NCBI GenBank assembly: GCA_019117125.1
Contig: DXAL01000023.1
Coordinates: forward strand, 1 to 64,000
Direction of reading: 5' to 3'
From: Candidatus Mediterraneibacter merdipullorum
GTDB lineage: Bacteria; Bacillota; Clostridia; Lachnospirales; Lachnospiraceae
DNA length: 64,000 nucleotides
The notes under the pieces were generated by a model that saw nothing but the letters and a program-made list of their open reading frames with translations, did no database searches and was not told where the DNA came from. The position numbers and the translations under genes are program-made. This document shows positions 1 through 7,797 of this stretch, piece after piece. Position 1 is the stretch's first letter. Each line of letters begins with the position of its first letter.

Positions 1-45
1 GTTGTCATTTCCCTCGCAAGGCACTTTTTATGGAGGTAAGCGAAA

Positions 46-255
46 ATGAATGTACGAAATGAAGTAAAATCACATCTTGTGTGCGAGGGAGTGACCATGC
101 AGGAGGTGTTGGAAAAATTGGAACAGCAGTATGGATGGAGCAGGAGCATTTCCAATCTGTCAGGGAAGCTCCATCGAGAAACGCTGCGATATAAGGAAGC
201 CGTGGAGCTGGCAGATGTGCTGGGTTACGAGATTGTTTGGAAAAAGAGGGGGTAA
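46..255 (+). CDS. Small helix-turn-helix-like protein of the mobile element
   Basis: A 69-residue protein. The N-terminal half (NVRNEVKSHLVCEGVTMQEV) followed by short helices and the RETLRYKEAVELADVLG segment looks like a minimal Cro/C1-type helix-turn-helix fold. Small proteins of this kind lie just upstream of xis in Tn916-like elements of gut Firmicutes. A GGAGG at 32-36 precedes the ATG at 46. It ends one base before the next gene, so the two are probably translated together. A regulatory or accessory recombination role is inferred from size and position; no function is proven. A preceding gene may end inside the first 49 bases (an ATGA overlap at 46-49 is possible), but too little is visible to identify it. 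Confidence 0.6.
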   Translation: MNVRNEVKSHLVCEGVTMQEVLEKLEQQYGWSRSISNLSGKLHRETLRYKEAVELADVLGYEIVWKKRG

Positions 256-492
256 GTGCCTATGGTGAAAGAACAGAATCAGAATGTAGATAAGTATGAT
301 ATTCCTGTCTGGAGAAAATACACTTTGAGTGTACAGGAAGCGGCAAAATATTTTCACATCGGAGATAAAAAGCTGCGAAAGCTGATTGACGAGAATCCAG
401 ATGCAGAGTTCATTCTGTGGAATGGGTCAAGACCTCAGATCAAGCGCAGAGTGTTTGAACAATATGTAGATGAAAAATTATCTGCCATATAA
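256..492 (+). CDS. xis: Tn916-type excisionase
   Basis: A 78-residue basic protein with a winged-helix/MerR-like DNA-binding pattern: YTLSVQEAAKYFHIGDKKLRKLI forms the helix-turn-helix and the following NGSRPQIKRRVFEQY segment the wing and last helix. This matches the excisionases of Tn916-family elements, which bend DNA at the element ends and steer the integrase toward excision. The frame can start at GTG 256 or ATG 262; the latter is better spaced from the purine run AAAGAGGGGG. It directly precedes the integrase gene, as in Tn916, with a hairpin between them. Confidence 0.85.
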   Translation: MPMVKEQNQNVDKYDIPVWRKYTLSVQEAAKYFHIGDKKLRKLIDENPDAEFILWNGSRPQIKRRVFEQYVDEKLSAI

Positions 493-517
493 AAACGGCA
501 AATACACGATAGATTCG

Positions 518-565
518 GAGCCAAGTTTGTGATATTATAGGTATATCATAGCTTGGCTCTTTTCT
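518..565 (+). terminator. Hairpin between xis and int
   Basis: An outer stem GAGCCAAG (518-525) pairs with CTTGGCTC (552-559), and an inner TGATAT/ATATCA stem lies inside it. The second outer arm is followed by TTTTC. This is a credible intrinsic terminator or attenuator that would limit readthrough from xis into int. Confidence 0.65.
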
Positions 566-598
566 ATGACAGTTAGGTTGATAGAAAGGAGAAACTGA

Positions 599-1840
599 AT
601 GTCAGAAGTAAGACGAGACAATAAAGGTCGCAAGTTATTTAATGGAGAGAGCCAGCGCAAAGACGGGAAATACGAATACAAGTATCAGGATGCATGGGGC
701 AAGAGAAAGACGGTGTACAGTTGGAAGCTGACACCGACTGACCGAGTTCCTGCAGGAAAACGTGATGATATTTCCCTGCGAGAAAAGATTAAGCAGATTC
801 AAAAGGATTTAAACAGCAATATCACACCGGATGGCGGTAATTTTTCAGTTCTTGAACTGGTAGAAAAATATATTTCACAGAAAACCGGTGTCCGTCACAA
901 CACAAGGTCAAATTATAACTTTGTGGTCAATGTGATTAAGAAAGAAGCCTTTGGGCAGAAGCGCATTGATAAGATTAAGGTGTCCGATGCCAAAGAATGG
1001 CTGATTAAGATGCAGCAGATTGATGGGCGAGGTTACAGTTCTATTCACACAATCCGTGGTGTGGTAAGACCTGCCTTTCAGATGGCGGTGGATGATGATT
1101 TGCTGGTAAAGAATCCATTTGAATTTCAGCTGAACACCGTTGTCGTAAATGATAGCGTCACAAGAGAAGCTATCACACGACAGCAGGAAAGAGATTTCTT
1201 GGAGTTTGTGAAGAACGACAAGCATTTCTGCAAGTACTATGACGGTATCTATATCCTGTTCAAGACAGGACTTCGTATCTCAGAGTTTGTTGGGCTGACG
1301 AAGAAAAACCTTGATTTTGAGAACAACAGAATCATCGTGGATCATCAGCTTCAGAGAACCAGAGATATGAAATATATCATTGAAGATACCAAGACAGAGA
1401 GTGGCGAACGTATGGTGCCGATGACACCGGAAGTGAAGGAAGCCTTTCAGCGTATCCTTGCCAACAGAAAAAATCCAAAGGTTGAGCCTATGGTAGATGG
1501 GTACAGCGGATTTTTGTATCTGGACAAGAATGGCAGACCGATGGTGGCGCTTCACTGGGAGAAATATTTTCAGCATATCCGTGAGAAGTACAACAAGATT
1601 TACAGAAGCCAGATGCCGAAAGTAACTCCTCATGTTTGCAGACACACTTTCTGTTCCAATATGGCGAAGTCCGGAATGAATCCGAAGACGCTTCAATATA
1701 TTATGGGTCATAGTGACATCAGCGTAACGCTGAACACCTATACGCATCTGAACTATGATGATGCAGAGGAAGAAATGCAGAAAGTAGTAGGTATAGCTTC
1801 TAAGAAATCGACAACGCACCGCAAAAGGTGCGTGTCGTAA
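599..1840 (+). CDS. int: Tyrosine integrase of Tn916 family
   Basis: A 413-residue site-specific recombinase. The N-terminal 70 residues (RKLFNGESQRKDGKYEYKYQ onward) resemble the Tn916 Int arm-binding domain that recognises repeats inside the element. A SAM-like core-binding domain follows, then the catalytic domain with Arg226 in GLRISEF, His345 and Arg348 in HVCRH, a GHSD box, and the nucleophile Tyr381 in NTYTHL. Length is close to Tn916 Int (405). AAAGGAG just upstream sets the ATG at 599. It is complete and looks active. Its 3' end carries an inverted repeat continuous with the element's terminal repeats. Confidence 0.95.
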   Translation: MSEVRRDNKGRKLFNGESQRKDGKYEYKYQDAWGKRKTVYSWKLTPTDRVPAGKRDDISLREKIKQIQKDLNSNITPDGGNFSVLELVEKYISQKTGVRHNTRSNYNFVVNVIKKEAFGQKRIDKIKVSDAKEWLIKMQQIDGRGYSSIHTIRGVVRPAFQMAVDDDLLVKNPFEFQLNTVVVNDSVTREAITRQQERDFLEFVKNDKHFCKYYDGIYILFKTGLRISEFVGLTKKNLDFENNRIIVDHQLQRTRDMKYIIEDTKTESGERMVPMTPEVKEAFQRILANRKNPKVEPMVDGYSGFLYLDKNGRPMVALHWEKYFQHIREKYNKIYRSQMPKVTPHVCRHTFCSNMAKSGMNPKTLQYIMGHSDISVTLNTYTHLNYDDAEEEMQKVVGIASKKSTTHRKRCVS

Positions 1841-1870
1841 ATCTTTTGAATTTACGACAGAATTTACGAC
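1809..1870. repeat. Terminal inverted/direct repeats next to int (candidate Int/Xis sites)
   Basis: An interrupted inverted repeat, CGACA then CGCACC with their complements, spans 1809-1837 over the int stop codon. GTCGTAAAT at 1834-1842 is the inverse of ATTTACGAC at 1850-1858, and ATTTACGAC is repeated at 1862-1870. A further GTCGTA lies at 1934-1939. Tn916-type integrases bind short repeats inside each end, so these are the natural candidates for arm-type sites; the assignment is inferred from position and repetition. Confidence 0.55.
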
Positions 1871-2000
1871 AAATGATGGCAAAAACAAGCCAAAATAAGC
1901 GTAGTTATACCAAGTTACGGTTGTTAAGCCTCTGTCGTAGAAATGCCGAAAAGTGGCGTAAAATCAAGGAAAATCAGCATTTTCAAGGAGTTTTAAATAT

Positions 2001-2465
2001 ATGATTAAAGTACTTTTCATCTGCCACGGCAATATCTGCCGTTCTACCATGGCCCAGTCCGTCTTCCAGCATATGGTGGACGAGTCGGGGCTTTCCGGCA
2101 TGTACCACATCGATTCGGCTGCTACGAGCCGGGAGGAAATCGGGAATCCGCCCCACTACGGAACCCGTGAGAAACTCCGTAGGGAAGGCATTCCCTGCGT
2201 CCCGCACCGGGCACGCCAGATGCAAAGAGAGGACTACGGCTGTTTTGACTATATCATAGGGATGGATTCGGCGAACATCCGGAACATCCTCCGCATCATC
2301 GGGAATCAGGACCCGGATGGGAAGGTGGCGAAACTTCTGGACTTTACGGAACGGAAAGGGGAGGATATCGCGGACCCGTGGTATACCGGTGACTTTGAAG
2401 CGACTTACCGGGACGCAAAAGAGGGCTGTGAAGCCCTCCTGGAAAAGACGCTCCTATGCTTCTAA
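2001..2465 (+). CDS. Low-molecular-weight protein tyrosine phosphatase
   Basis: A complete 154-residue LMW-PTP. The phosphate-binding loop CHGNICRS begins at Cys8, fitting the CX5R(S/T) signature with Cys8 as nucleophile and Arg14 as phosphate ligand. The general acid is the Asp of the ADPWY motif near the C-terminus. These cytosolic enzymes remove phosphate from tyrosine or arginine residues in Firmicutes. AAGGAG at 1985-1990 precedes the ATG. The mobile element ends immediately upstream, so the native promoter may have been displaced. The 3' end overlaps the convergent J-domain gene by 12 bases. Confidence 0.92.
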   Translation: MIKVLFICHGNICRSTMAQSVFQHMVDESGLSGMYHIDSAATSREEIGNPPHYGTREKLRREGIPCVPHRARQMQREDYGCFDYIIGMDSANIRNILRIIGNQDPDGKVAKLLDFTERKGEDIADPWYTGDFEATYRDAKEGCEALLEKTLLCF

Positions 2466-3167
2466 CGCATAGGAGAGCAGACGTTTCAGATTGTTGTGGA
2501 AGCGGCGGTTCCTGGACCGGAGCCGGAGTTTTTCGGTGCCGCTTTTTGTCTCTTCTATATAGGCGTCATACCGGGAGAAGAGGATGTGGTAGTCCATGTT
2601 CTGTTTCTGCCCCCAGCGCACGAGCATCCAGTTCATGGCGTCCGGGGACCAGTATTCCATCGGGATGCCTGCCATCTTGAGGATGGCGATGTAATGGATG
2701 GCCTGTTCGGACAGCTTTTCAATCTGGCGTCTGCGCCGCTCCTCCTCGCGCTGTTCCTCTTTCCGGTTCCGGAAAAGGAGCCGCTGCGGGAGCGTTTTTC
2801 TCTGAGGTTCCTGTTTCATCAGGATGGAACTTTTCCCGATGACCTCGTGCAGCCGGTTCGCCGTGTTCCAGTATGTGACGAAGGAGACGGCGTCTTCTTC
2901 CCCGTTTTCCGGACCGACGGTGAAGGTGCGGAAAACGCGTGTATTCTCTCCGAACATTTCCCGGTCGTAGCGCTTGCGCTGCTCGGAGTCGGAAAGGACA
3001 CGGTAGGCTTCGAGGATTTCCTGCATCAGCGCGGTAGTGTCGACATCGTTCTTTATATTTGCATCGGGATGGTATACTTTTGCAAGAGCAGTTTTTGCGG
3101 CTGCGATTTCTTCGGAAGTGGCATTTCTGGATACGCCGAGGATATCATAATAACTGTGTGCGTTCAT
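2454..3167 (-). CDS. J-domain (DnaJ-like) protein
   Basis: A 237-residue protein with an N-terminal J domain (about residues 4-70) including the HPD tripeptide at 33-35, which stimulates DnaK ATPase. The remaining 165 residues lack the Gly/Phe region, the zinc-binding CxxCxGxG repeats and the usual DnaJ C-terminal domains, so this is a J-domain co-chaperone with a private C-terminus, not DnaJ itself. That part contains a highly charged stretch rich in Arg, Glu and Gln that may be helical. A strong promoter lies upstream. The client or target is unknown. Confidence 0.85.
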   Translation of the reverse strand: MNAHSYYDILGVSRNATSEEIAAAKTALAKVYHPDANIKNDVDTTALMQEILEAYRVLSDSEQRKRYDREMFGENTRVFRTFTVGPENGEEDAVSFVTYWNTANRLHEVIGKSSILMKQEPQRKTLPQRLLFRNRKEEQREEERRRRQIEKLSEQAIHYIAILKMAGIPMEYWSPDAMNWMLVRWGQKQNMDYHILFSRYDAYIEETKSGTEKLRLRSRNRRFHNNLKRLLSYALEA

Positions 3168-3206
3168 CAGATTCTCCTTATCAATCTCATCTTTATTCCT
3201 ATGCTA

Positions 3207-3235
3207 AATATACGCCGGGCACCGGCAAAAGTCAA
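3207..3235 (-). promoter_or_regulatory. Sigma-A type promoter of the J-domain gene
   Basis: On the minus strand, TTGACT (3230-3235) and TATATT (3207-3212) are separated by exactly 17 bases, about 40 bases before the start codon. Confidence 0.75.
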
Positions 3236-3342
3236 TTGTTCTAAGAGACGGAAAATCCGTGCGGAAGTCCTGCTTTTCTGGGCATATTTCCGGATGGCGC
3301 CGCTTATATTGATAACAGACGAACGATGTGGGAGTTGGCGCG

Positions 3343-4563
3343 ATGAAGGATGCAAAGAAGAGGGCAGGGGCGGTTCTTGCAGCTGTTTTGACAGCGGCGT
3401 CCTGTCTCTTTTCCTCAGGAAGTGTAAGTGCAGAAGAGGCGGTGCCGGAAGATGCCGGGACGAAAGGCGCGGCGGTGGAGGTGAGCGCTCCGTCTGCGGT
3501 CCTGATGGAGGCGTCAACCGGCGTCATTATTTATGAAAAGGACGCAGATACCCCGCGTCCGCCGGCAAGCGTGACAAAAGTGATGACGATGCTCCTGATT
3601 TTTGACGCACTTGCGGATGGAGCGATACAACTGAAGGATGAAGTGACGGTCTCTGAGTATGCCGCCTCCATGGGAGGTTCCCAGGTCTTTCTGGAAGCGG
3701 GAGAAGTGCAGACCGTAGATACGCTGCTTAAGTGCATCGCAGTAGCCAGCGCCAACGACGCCTGTGTGGCGATGGCAGAGTACATCAGCGGAAATGAAGA
3801 GGAGTTTGTCTCCCGGATGAACCGGCGCGCAAAAGAGCTGGGAATGGAAGATACGAAGTTTGTAAACTGCAACGGGCTGGATGCGGAGGGGCATCTGACA
3901 AGTGCCGGGGATATCGCACGGATGTCGCGGGAGCTCATTACAGAGTATCCGCAGGTCCGTGATTACTCCATGATATGGATGGAGGATATCACCCACCGGA
4001 CTGCGAAAGGGTCGTCAAAGTTCGGTCTGACCAATACCAATAAGCTGGTGCGGCAGTATGAATATACGACCGGGCTGAAGACCGGCTCCACCGGCGACGC
4101 TGGTTTCTGCATCTCGGCGACAGCGGAAAAGAACGGCATCGAGCTTATCGCCGTGGTGATGGGTGCGGAAACTTCCAAAGAGCGTTTTGCGGACGCGGTG
4201 CGGCTTCTGGACTACGGATTAGGGAAATGCCAGCTCTATGAGGACGAGAGTGCGGCGGGCGTTCTGCCGGTCCCTGTGGAAAACGGCGTGAAAGATGAGG
4301 CCAGGACTGTGCGCAAGGAGAAATTTTCCTATCTGGATGCCGCAGGAAGCAGTCTTGCGGATGTAACGCGGGAAGTGCAGATGGCAGAGGGAATACAGGC
4401 TCCGGTCAGAAAAGGAGACAGGGTCGGCTGGCTGGTGTATACGCTGGACAGCAAAGAGATTGGAAAGACGGAAATCCTTGCGGCAGAGACCGTGGAGGAA
4501 GCCACGTATGCGGACCGGCTGTCAGAACTTCTGCGGAGACTCCTGCCGGGAGAGAAAAAGTAA
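3343..4563 (+). CDS. D-alanyl-D-alanine carboxypeptidase (PBP5/DacF family), copy 1
   Basis: A 406-residue secreted low-molecular-weight penicillin-binding protein (peptidase S11). After an Ala-rich signal peptide (about residues 1-30) come the three active-site motifs: SVTK with nucleophile Ser76 and Lys79, SAN in the second motif, and KTG in LKTGST. A C-terminal PBP5-type beta domain follows. It trims the terminal D-Ala of peptidoglycan stem peptides. The ATG at 3343 is preferred over an in-frame GTG at 3328 because GGAG sits 8 bases upstream. A second family member lies at 7801, so the two may divide vegetative and sporulation roles. Confidence 0.93.
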   Translation: MKDAKKRAGAVLAAVLTAASCLFSSGSVSAEEAVPEDAGTKGAAVEVSAPSAVLMEASTGVIIYEKDADTPRPPASVTKVMTMLLIFDALADGAIQLKDEVTVSEYAASMGGSQVFLEAGEVQTVDTLLKCIAVASANDACVAMAEYISGNEEEFVSRMNRRAKELGMEDTKFVNCNGLDAEGHLTSAGDIARMSRELITEYPQVRDYSMIWMEDITHRTAKGSSKFGLTNTNKLVRQYEYTTGLKTGSTGDAGFCISATAEKNGIELIAVVMGAETSKERFADAVRLLDYGLGKCQLYEDESAAGVLPVPVENGVKDEARTVRKEKFSYLDAAGSSLADVTREVQMAEGIQAPVRKGDRVGWLVYTLDSKEIGKTEILAAETVEEATYADRLSELLRRLLPGEKK

Positions 4564-4574
4564 AGCCCTGTCTC

Positions 4575-4605
4575 TTCCGGAAATGAAGCCCAATTCCTTC
4601 CGGAA
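4575..4605. repeat. Paired TTCCGGAA palindromes upstream of deoC
   Basis: The 8-bp palindrome TTCCGGAA occurs at 4575-4582 and again at 4598-4605, a 23-base period, immediately upstream of the deoC -35 box. The two copies could form a hairpin ending the preceding gene or serve as a two-site operator. Confidence 0.45.
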
Positions 4606-4614
4606 ATAAATTTC

Positions 4615-4643
4615 TTGTTCCATAGGGGAGGATGCCGTATAAT
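4615..4643 (+). promoter_or_regulatory. Promoter of deoC
   Basis: TTGTTC (4615-4620), a 17-base spacer and TATAAT (4638-4643), 45 bases before the deoC ATG. Confidence 0.75.
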
Positions 4644-4687
4644 ATAAGAACGGGTCAGGACCGGAACGATACGATGGAGGATGAAAG

Positions 4688-5374
4688 ATGGATTATGCGA
4701 AGATAATAGACCACACGCTGTTAAAGGCGGAGGCGTCCAAAGACCAGATAAAGAAGCTCTGCGATGAGGCAGTGGAATACGGATTCCATTCTGTCTGTGT
4801 GAATTCATGCTATGTGTATTACTGTGCAAAACTGCTGGAACACACCGGCGTGAAAGTATGTACGGTCATCGGCTTTCCGCTGGGAGCCATGTCCACGTCC
4901 GGCAAAGCGGCGGAAGCGGAAGAGGCGGTGCGCGACGGGGCGGATGAGCTCGACATGGTCATCAACGTGGGAATGATAAAAAGCGGCGACTGGGATTATG
5001 TGAAAGAGGATATCGCAGCCGTCGTGGAGAAGGCGAAAGGCAGAGGGGTTCAAGTCAAAGTCATCCTGGAGACCTGCCTTCTGACAGAGGAGGAAAAGAA
5101 ACAGGCGTGCCGTGCGGCCCGGGAGGCGGGCGCGGATTTTGTCAAGACTTCCACCGGTTTTTCGACCGGAGGCGCGACGGCGGAGGATGTGGCGCTGATG
5201 CGCAGGTGCGTGGGCGGCAGCATGGGCGTCAAGGCATCCGGCGGCATCCGGTGCCTGGAAGACGCTGAAAAGATGGTGGAAGCCGGTGCGGACCGCATCG
5301 GCGCCAGCGCGGGCATTGCCATTGTCCGGGAACAGGCGGAAAAGAACGGCTGCGGCACAGGGAGTGTGTCGTGA
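4688..5374 (+). CDS. deoC: Deoxyribose-phosphate aldolase
   Basis: A 228-residue class I aldolase that reversibly splits 2-deoxyribose 5-phosphate into glyceraldehyde 3-phosphate and acetaldehyde, feeding nucleoside sugar into glycolysis. The Schiff-base lysine is Lys153 in FVKTSTGF; the proton-relay lysine is Lys182 in GVKASGG and the conserved Asp89 is in ELDMVINVG. The length is typical. No phosphopentomutase or nucleoside phosphorylase is adjacent. It shares its own promoter with the metallophosphoesterase gene, whose start overlaps its stop. Confidence 0.96.
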   Translation: MDYAKIIDHTLLKAEASKDQIKKLCDEAVEYGFHSVCVNSCYVYYCAKLLEHTGVKVCTVIGFPLGAMSTSGKAAEAEEAVRDGADELDMVINVGMIKSGDWDYVKEDIAAVVEKAKGRGVQVKVILETCLLTEEEKKQACRAAREAGADFVKTSTGFSTGGATAEDVALMRRCVGGSMGVKASGGIRCLEDAEKMVEAGADRIGASAGIAIVREQAEKNGCGTGSVS

Positions 5375-6288
5375 TGCTGCGGCGGATGCTTGCAGGGGCG
5401 TTCGGGGCGCTCCTGGCGGCTGCCGGCGTGGAAATCTGGCGGGAACTCCATTCTTTTTCCGTTACGGAGTATGCGGCAGAGCTGCCGGATGAGAGCGGAA
5501 AAGACGAGGAAAGGAAGGTCCTGTTCCTGAGCGACCTTCACAACCGCTCTTATGGGAAGGACAACGAGAAGCTCCTGGATGCCATCCGGAGGCAGAAGCC
5601 GGACCTGATTCTCATCGGCGGCGACATGCCGGTGGGAAAGCCCGGCGTATCCCCGGAGCCGGCGCTGCACCTTGTAAGCCGGCTTACCAGGCTCTGTCCT
5701 GTCTGCTATGCCGCAGGGAACCATGAAAGCCGGATGAAAGAACGAAAAGACCTGTACGGGGATGTTTTTCCGGCATACAGACAGGCGCTGGAAGCACGCG
5801 GCGTCCTTTTTCTGGAAAATGAATCCCGGACGCTTCGGATAAAGGGCAGACCCATCCGAATCTGCGGGCTGGAGCTGCCGCTGTCCACGTACCGGAAATT
5901 CCGGAAAGAACATCTGACTGCAAAGGATATCTGCTCGTATGTGGGTCCGTGCGGCGATGCGGAAGAAGGTGACCGGCCGTATACGGTGCTGCTCGCCCAC
6001 AATCCGGCTTATATGGATGCATACCTGGACTGGGGCGCGGACCTCATCCTGTCGGGGCATCTCCACGGGGGACTCGTGCGCATCCCCTGTCTGGGCGGCG
6101 TTGTCACCCCGCAGGGTTTCCTGTTCCCCAGATATTCCGGGGAGATGACGAAAGTGGGAGGCAGCACGGTGATCGTAAGCCGCGGGCTGGGCACCCATAC
6201 CTTAAATATCCGGCTCTTTAACAGACCGGAGCTTGTAGTCATCCGCTTAAAAGAGAAGGGCAGTGCACCGGTGAAAAAAAGATTGTAA
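5374..6288 (+). CDS. Calcineurin-like metallophosphoesterase, membrane-anchored
   Basis: About 304 residues. An N-terminal hydrophobic segment (roughly residues 5-20) probably anchors it in the membrane. The dimetal phosphoesterase motifs follow in order: SDLH (Asp54, His56), GGDM (Asp84), GNHE (Asn116, His117), an LAHNP histidine and GHLHGG. This arrangement matches the YaeI/YkuE-like family, some of which act on lipid or cell-wall phosphoesters. The substrate cannot be read from sequence. GGAG at 5361-5364 favours ATG 5374, though GTG 5371 is possible; either overlaps the deoC stop codon. Confidence 0.88.
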   Translation: MLRRMLAGAFGALLAAAGVEIWRELHSFSVTEYAAELPDESGKDEERKVLFLSDLHNRSYGKDNEKLLDAIRRQKPDLILIGGDMPVGKPGVSPEPALHLVSRLTRLCPVCYAAGNHESRMKERKDLYGDVFPAYRQALEARGVLFLENESRTLRIKGRPIRICGLELPLSTYRKFRKEHLTAKDICSYVGPCGDAEEGDRPYTVLLAHNPAYMDAYLDWGADLILSGHLHGGLVRIPCLGGVVTPQGFLFPRYSGEMTKVGGSTVIVSRGLGTHTLNIRLFNRPELVVIRLKEKGSAPVKKRL

Positions 6289-6311
6289 ATGACGAAAGAC
6301 TCGATTATAAT
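6283..6311 (+). promoter_or_regulatory. Promoter of scpAB
   Basis: TTGTAA (6283-6288, containing the upstream stop codon) and TATAAT (6306-6311) are separated by 17 bases. Confidence 0.65.
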
Positions 6312-6356
6312 GTAGTACTGGTATCAGATACCTGAAAAAATGCTCAGGGAGAAACT

Positions 6357-7103
6357 ATGGGGATTCCTGTAAAACTGGAAGTGTTTGAAGGTCCGCTGGA
6401 CCTTCTGCTTCATCTTATCGATAAAAACAAAATAGACATTTATGATATACCGATTGTGGAGATAACGAATCAGTATATGGACTATATCCGCAGCATGCCA
6501 AAAGAGGACCTGAATGTGATGAGCGAGTTCCTCGTCATGGCAGCCACGCTCCTGGATATCAAATGCCGGATGCTTCTTCCCAAAGAGGTCAACGAGGACG
6601 GGGAAGAAGAGGACCCGCGCCAGGAACTTGTGGAACAGCTCCTCCAGTACAAGATGTACAAGTACATCGCCTGTGAACTCAAAGACCGGGAGACGGATTC
6701 CGACGGCATCCTGTACAAAAGTCCCACGGTCCCGGAAGAGGTGGCGGAGTATATCGAGCCGGTAGACCTGGACCGCCTCCTGGACGGGCTTACTGCCGGA
6801 CGGCTCCGGCAGGTGTTCCGGGATGTGATGAAGCGTCAGAGCGACAAGATTGACCCGGTCAGGAGCAAATTCGGGAAGATTGAGAAGGAGGAAGTCTCCC
6901 TCACGGATAAATTTTCCTATATCCACAGCTATATGGAGACTCACCGGAAGTTCAGCTTCCGCGCGCTTCTGGAAGAGCAGCACAGCAGGATGCACATCGT
7001 GGTGACGTTCCTGGCGATACTCGAGATGATGAAACTGGGCGAGATTCAGGTCGCCCAGGAGCAGACGTGCGGGGACATATTCATTGAAAGGACAGACAGA
7101 TAA
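6357..7103 (+). CDS. scpA: Segregation and condensation protein A
   Basis: A 248-residue kleisin. It opens with VKLEVFEGPLDLLLHLI, the hallmark N-terminal helix that binds the SMC neck, and carries the NVMSEFLVMAATLLDIK segment and a C-terminal winged helix ending in FLAILEMMKLGEI. ScpA closes the SMC ring and, with ScpB, organises and segregates the chromosome. The stop codon is followed directly by the scpB start, so the two subunits are translationally coupled. Confidence 0.95.
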   Translation: MGIPVKLEVFEGPLDLLLHLIDKNKIDIYDIPIVEITNQYMDYIRSMPKEDLNVMSEFLVMAATLLDIKCRMLLPKEVNEDGEEEDPRQELVEQLLQYKMYKYIACELKDRETDSDGILYKSPTVPEEVAEYIEPVDLDRLLDGLTAGRLRQVFRDVMKRQSDKIDPVRSKFGKIEKEEVSLTDKFSYIHSYMETHRKFSFRALLEEQHSRMHIVVTFLAILEMMKLGEIQVAQEQTCGDIFIERTDR

Positions 7104-7673
7104 ATGGAGATTGAGAAACTTCAGGCAGCCGTCGAGGCGATACTTTTTGCGATGGGAGACTCGGTCGAACTGGACAGGCTCGCCTCAGCGGTGGGGCACG
7201 ACGCTGAGACGACGAGAAAGCTCATCCACAATATGATGGACCGGTACGAGGAAGAGGACAGGGGCATCCGCATCATCGAACTGGACAACGCCTTCCAGCT
7301 CTGCACGAAAAAAGAGATGTACAGCTATCTCATCCACATCGCGAAGCAGCCCCGCAGGTATGTGCTCACAGACGTGCTCCTTGAGACGCTGTCCATCGTC
7401 GCTTACCGCCAGCCGGTCACAAAGCTGGAGATAGAGAAGATACGCGGTGTGAAATCGGACCATGCGGTGAATAAACTGGTGGAATACGGACTCATCGAAG
7501 AACGGGGCAGGCTGGATGCACCGGGGCGTCCGCTGCTCTTCGGGACGTCGGAAGAGTTCCTGCGCCGGTTCAGCCTTCAGTCCCTGGAGGACCTTCCGGT
7601 CCTGGACCAGGAACAGATTGCGCACTTCAAAGAAGAAGCGGAGGATGAGGCGCAGCTCACACTGGACGTGTGA
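7104..7673 (+). CDS. scpB: Segregation and condensation protein B
   Basis: A 189-residue protein with the two tandem winged-helix domains of ScpB; conserved text includes AVEAILFAMGDSVELDRLA at the N-terminus and LETLSIVAYRQPVTKLEIEKIRGVKSD in the second domain. It dimerises and binds the central region of ScpA in the SMC-ScpAB complex. Length is usual for the family. It starts on the base after the scpA stop. Confidence 0.95.
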   Translation: MEIEKLQAAVEAILFAMGDSVELDRLASAVGHDAETTRKLIHNMMDRYEEEDRGIRIIELDNAFQLCTKKEMYSYLIHIAKQPRRYVLTDVLLETLSIVAYRQPVTKLEIEKIRGVKSDHAVNKLVEYGLIEERGRLDAPGRPLLFGTSEEFLRRFSLQSLEDLPVLDQEQIAHFKEEAEDEAQLTLDV

Positions 7674-7700
7674 GCCGGGAACGGAAAGACCGGATGCAGC

Positions 7701-7776
7701 CATATCCGGCGGAAGGGGTCATATCCGGCGGATAGGGTCATATTTTACGGATAAGGTCATATATTCAGGATAAGGA
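7701..7776. repeat. Four tandem 19-nt repeats in the scpB-dac spacer
   Basis: Four consecutive 19-base units (7701-7719, 7720-7738, 7739-7757, 7758-7776), each beginning CATAT and ending in GGGGT, GGGT, AGGT or AGGA. The first two differ at only two positions and the last two are progressively diverged in the middle. The array lies between the scpB stop and the ribosome-binding site of the carboxypeptidase gene. It has no obvious coding role. Confidence 0.9.
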
Positions 7777-7797
7777 TACTGGAAAGAGGACCTTCAT

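Larger units (their letters stand above)
1..1990. mobile_element. Int-proximal end of a Tn916-family integrative conjugative element (partial)
   Basis: Three adjacent + strand genes (small HTH protein, excisionase, tyrosine integrase) in the order found at the integration module of Tn916-type elements, followed by a repeat-rich non-coding end. Base composition is visibly more AT-rich than the chromosome that starts at the phosphatase gene at 2001. The element continues to the left beyond the window. The exact right boundary is inferred to lie between 1841 and 2000, just before the ribosome-binding site of the phosphatase gene, because the integrase stops at 1840 and inverted TTACGAC-type repeats occupy the next hundred bases. 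The second junction is not in this window. Confidence 0.8.

Noticed and set aside
2496-3536. 346-codon + strand frame across the J-domain gene
   Set aside because: It runs antisense to the J-domain gene and into the next gene's signal region, with no family features.
7701-7776. CRISPR array
   Set aside because: Units are adjacent without unique spacers and diverge along the array; they are tandem repeats.
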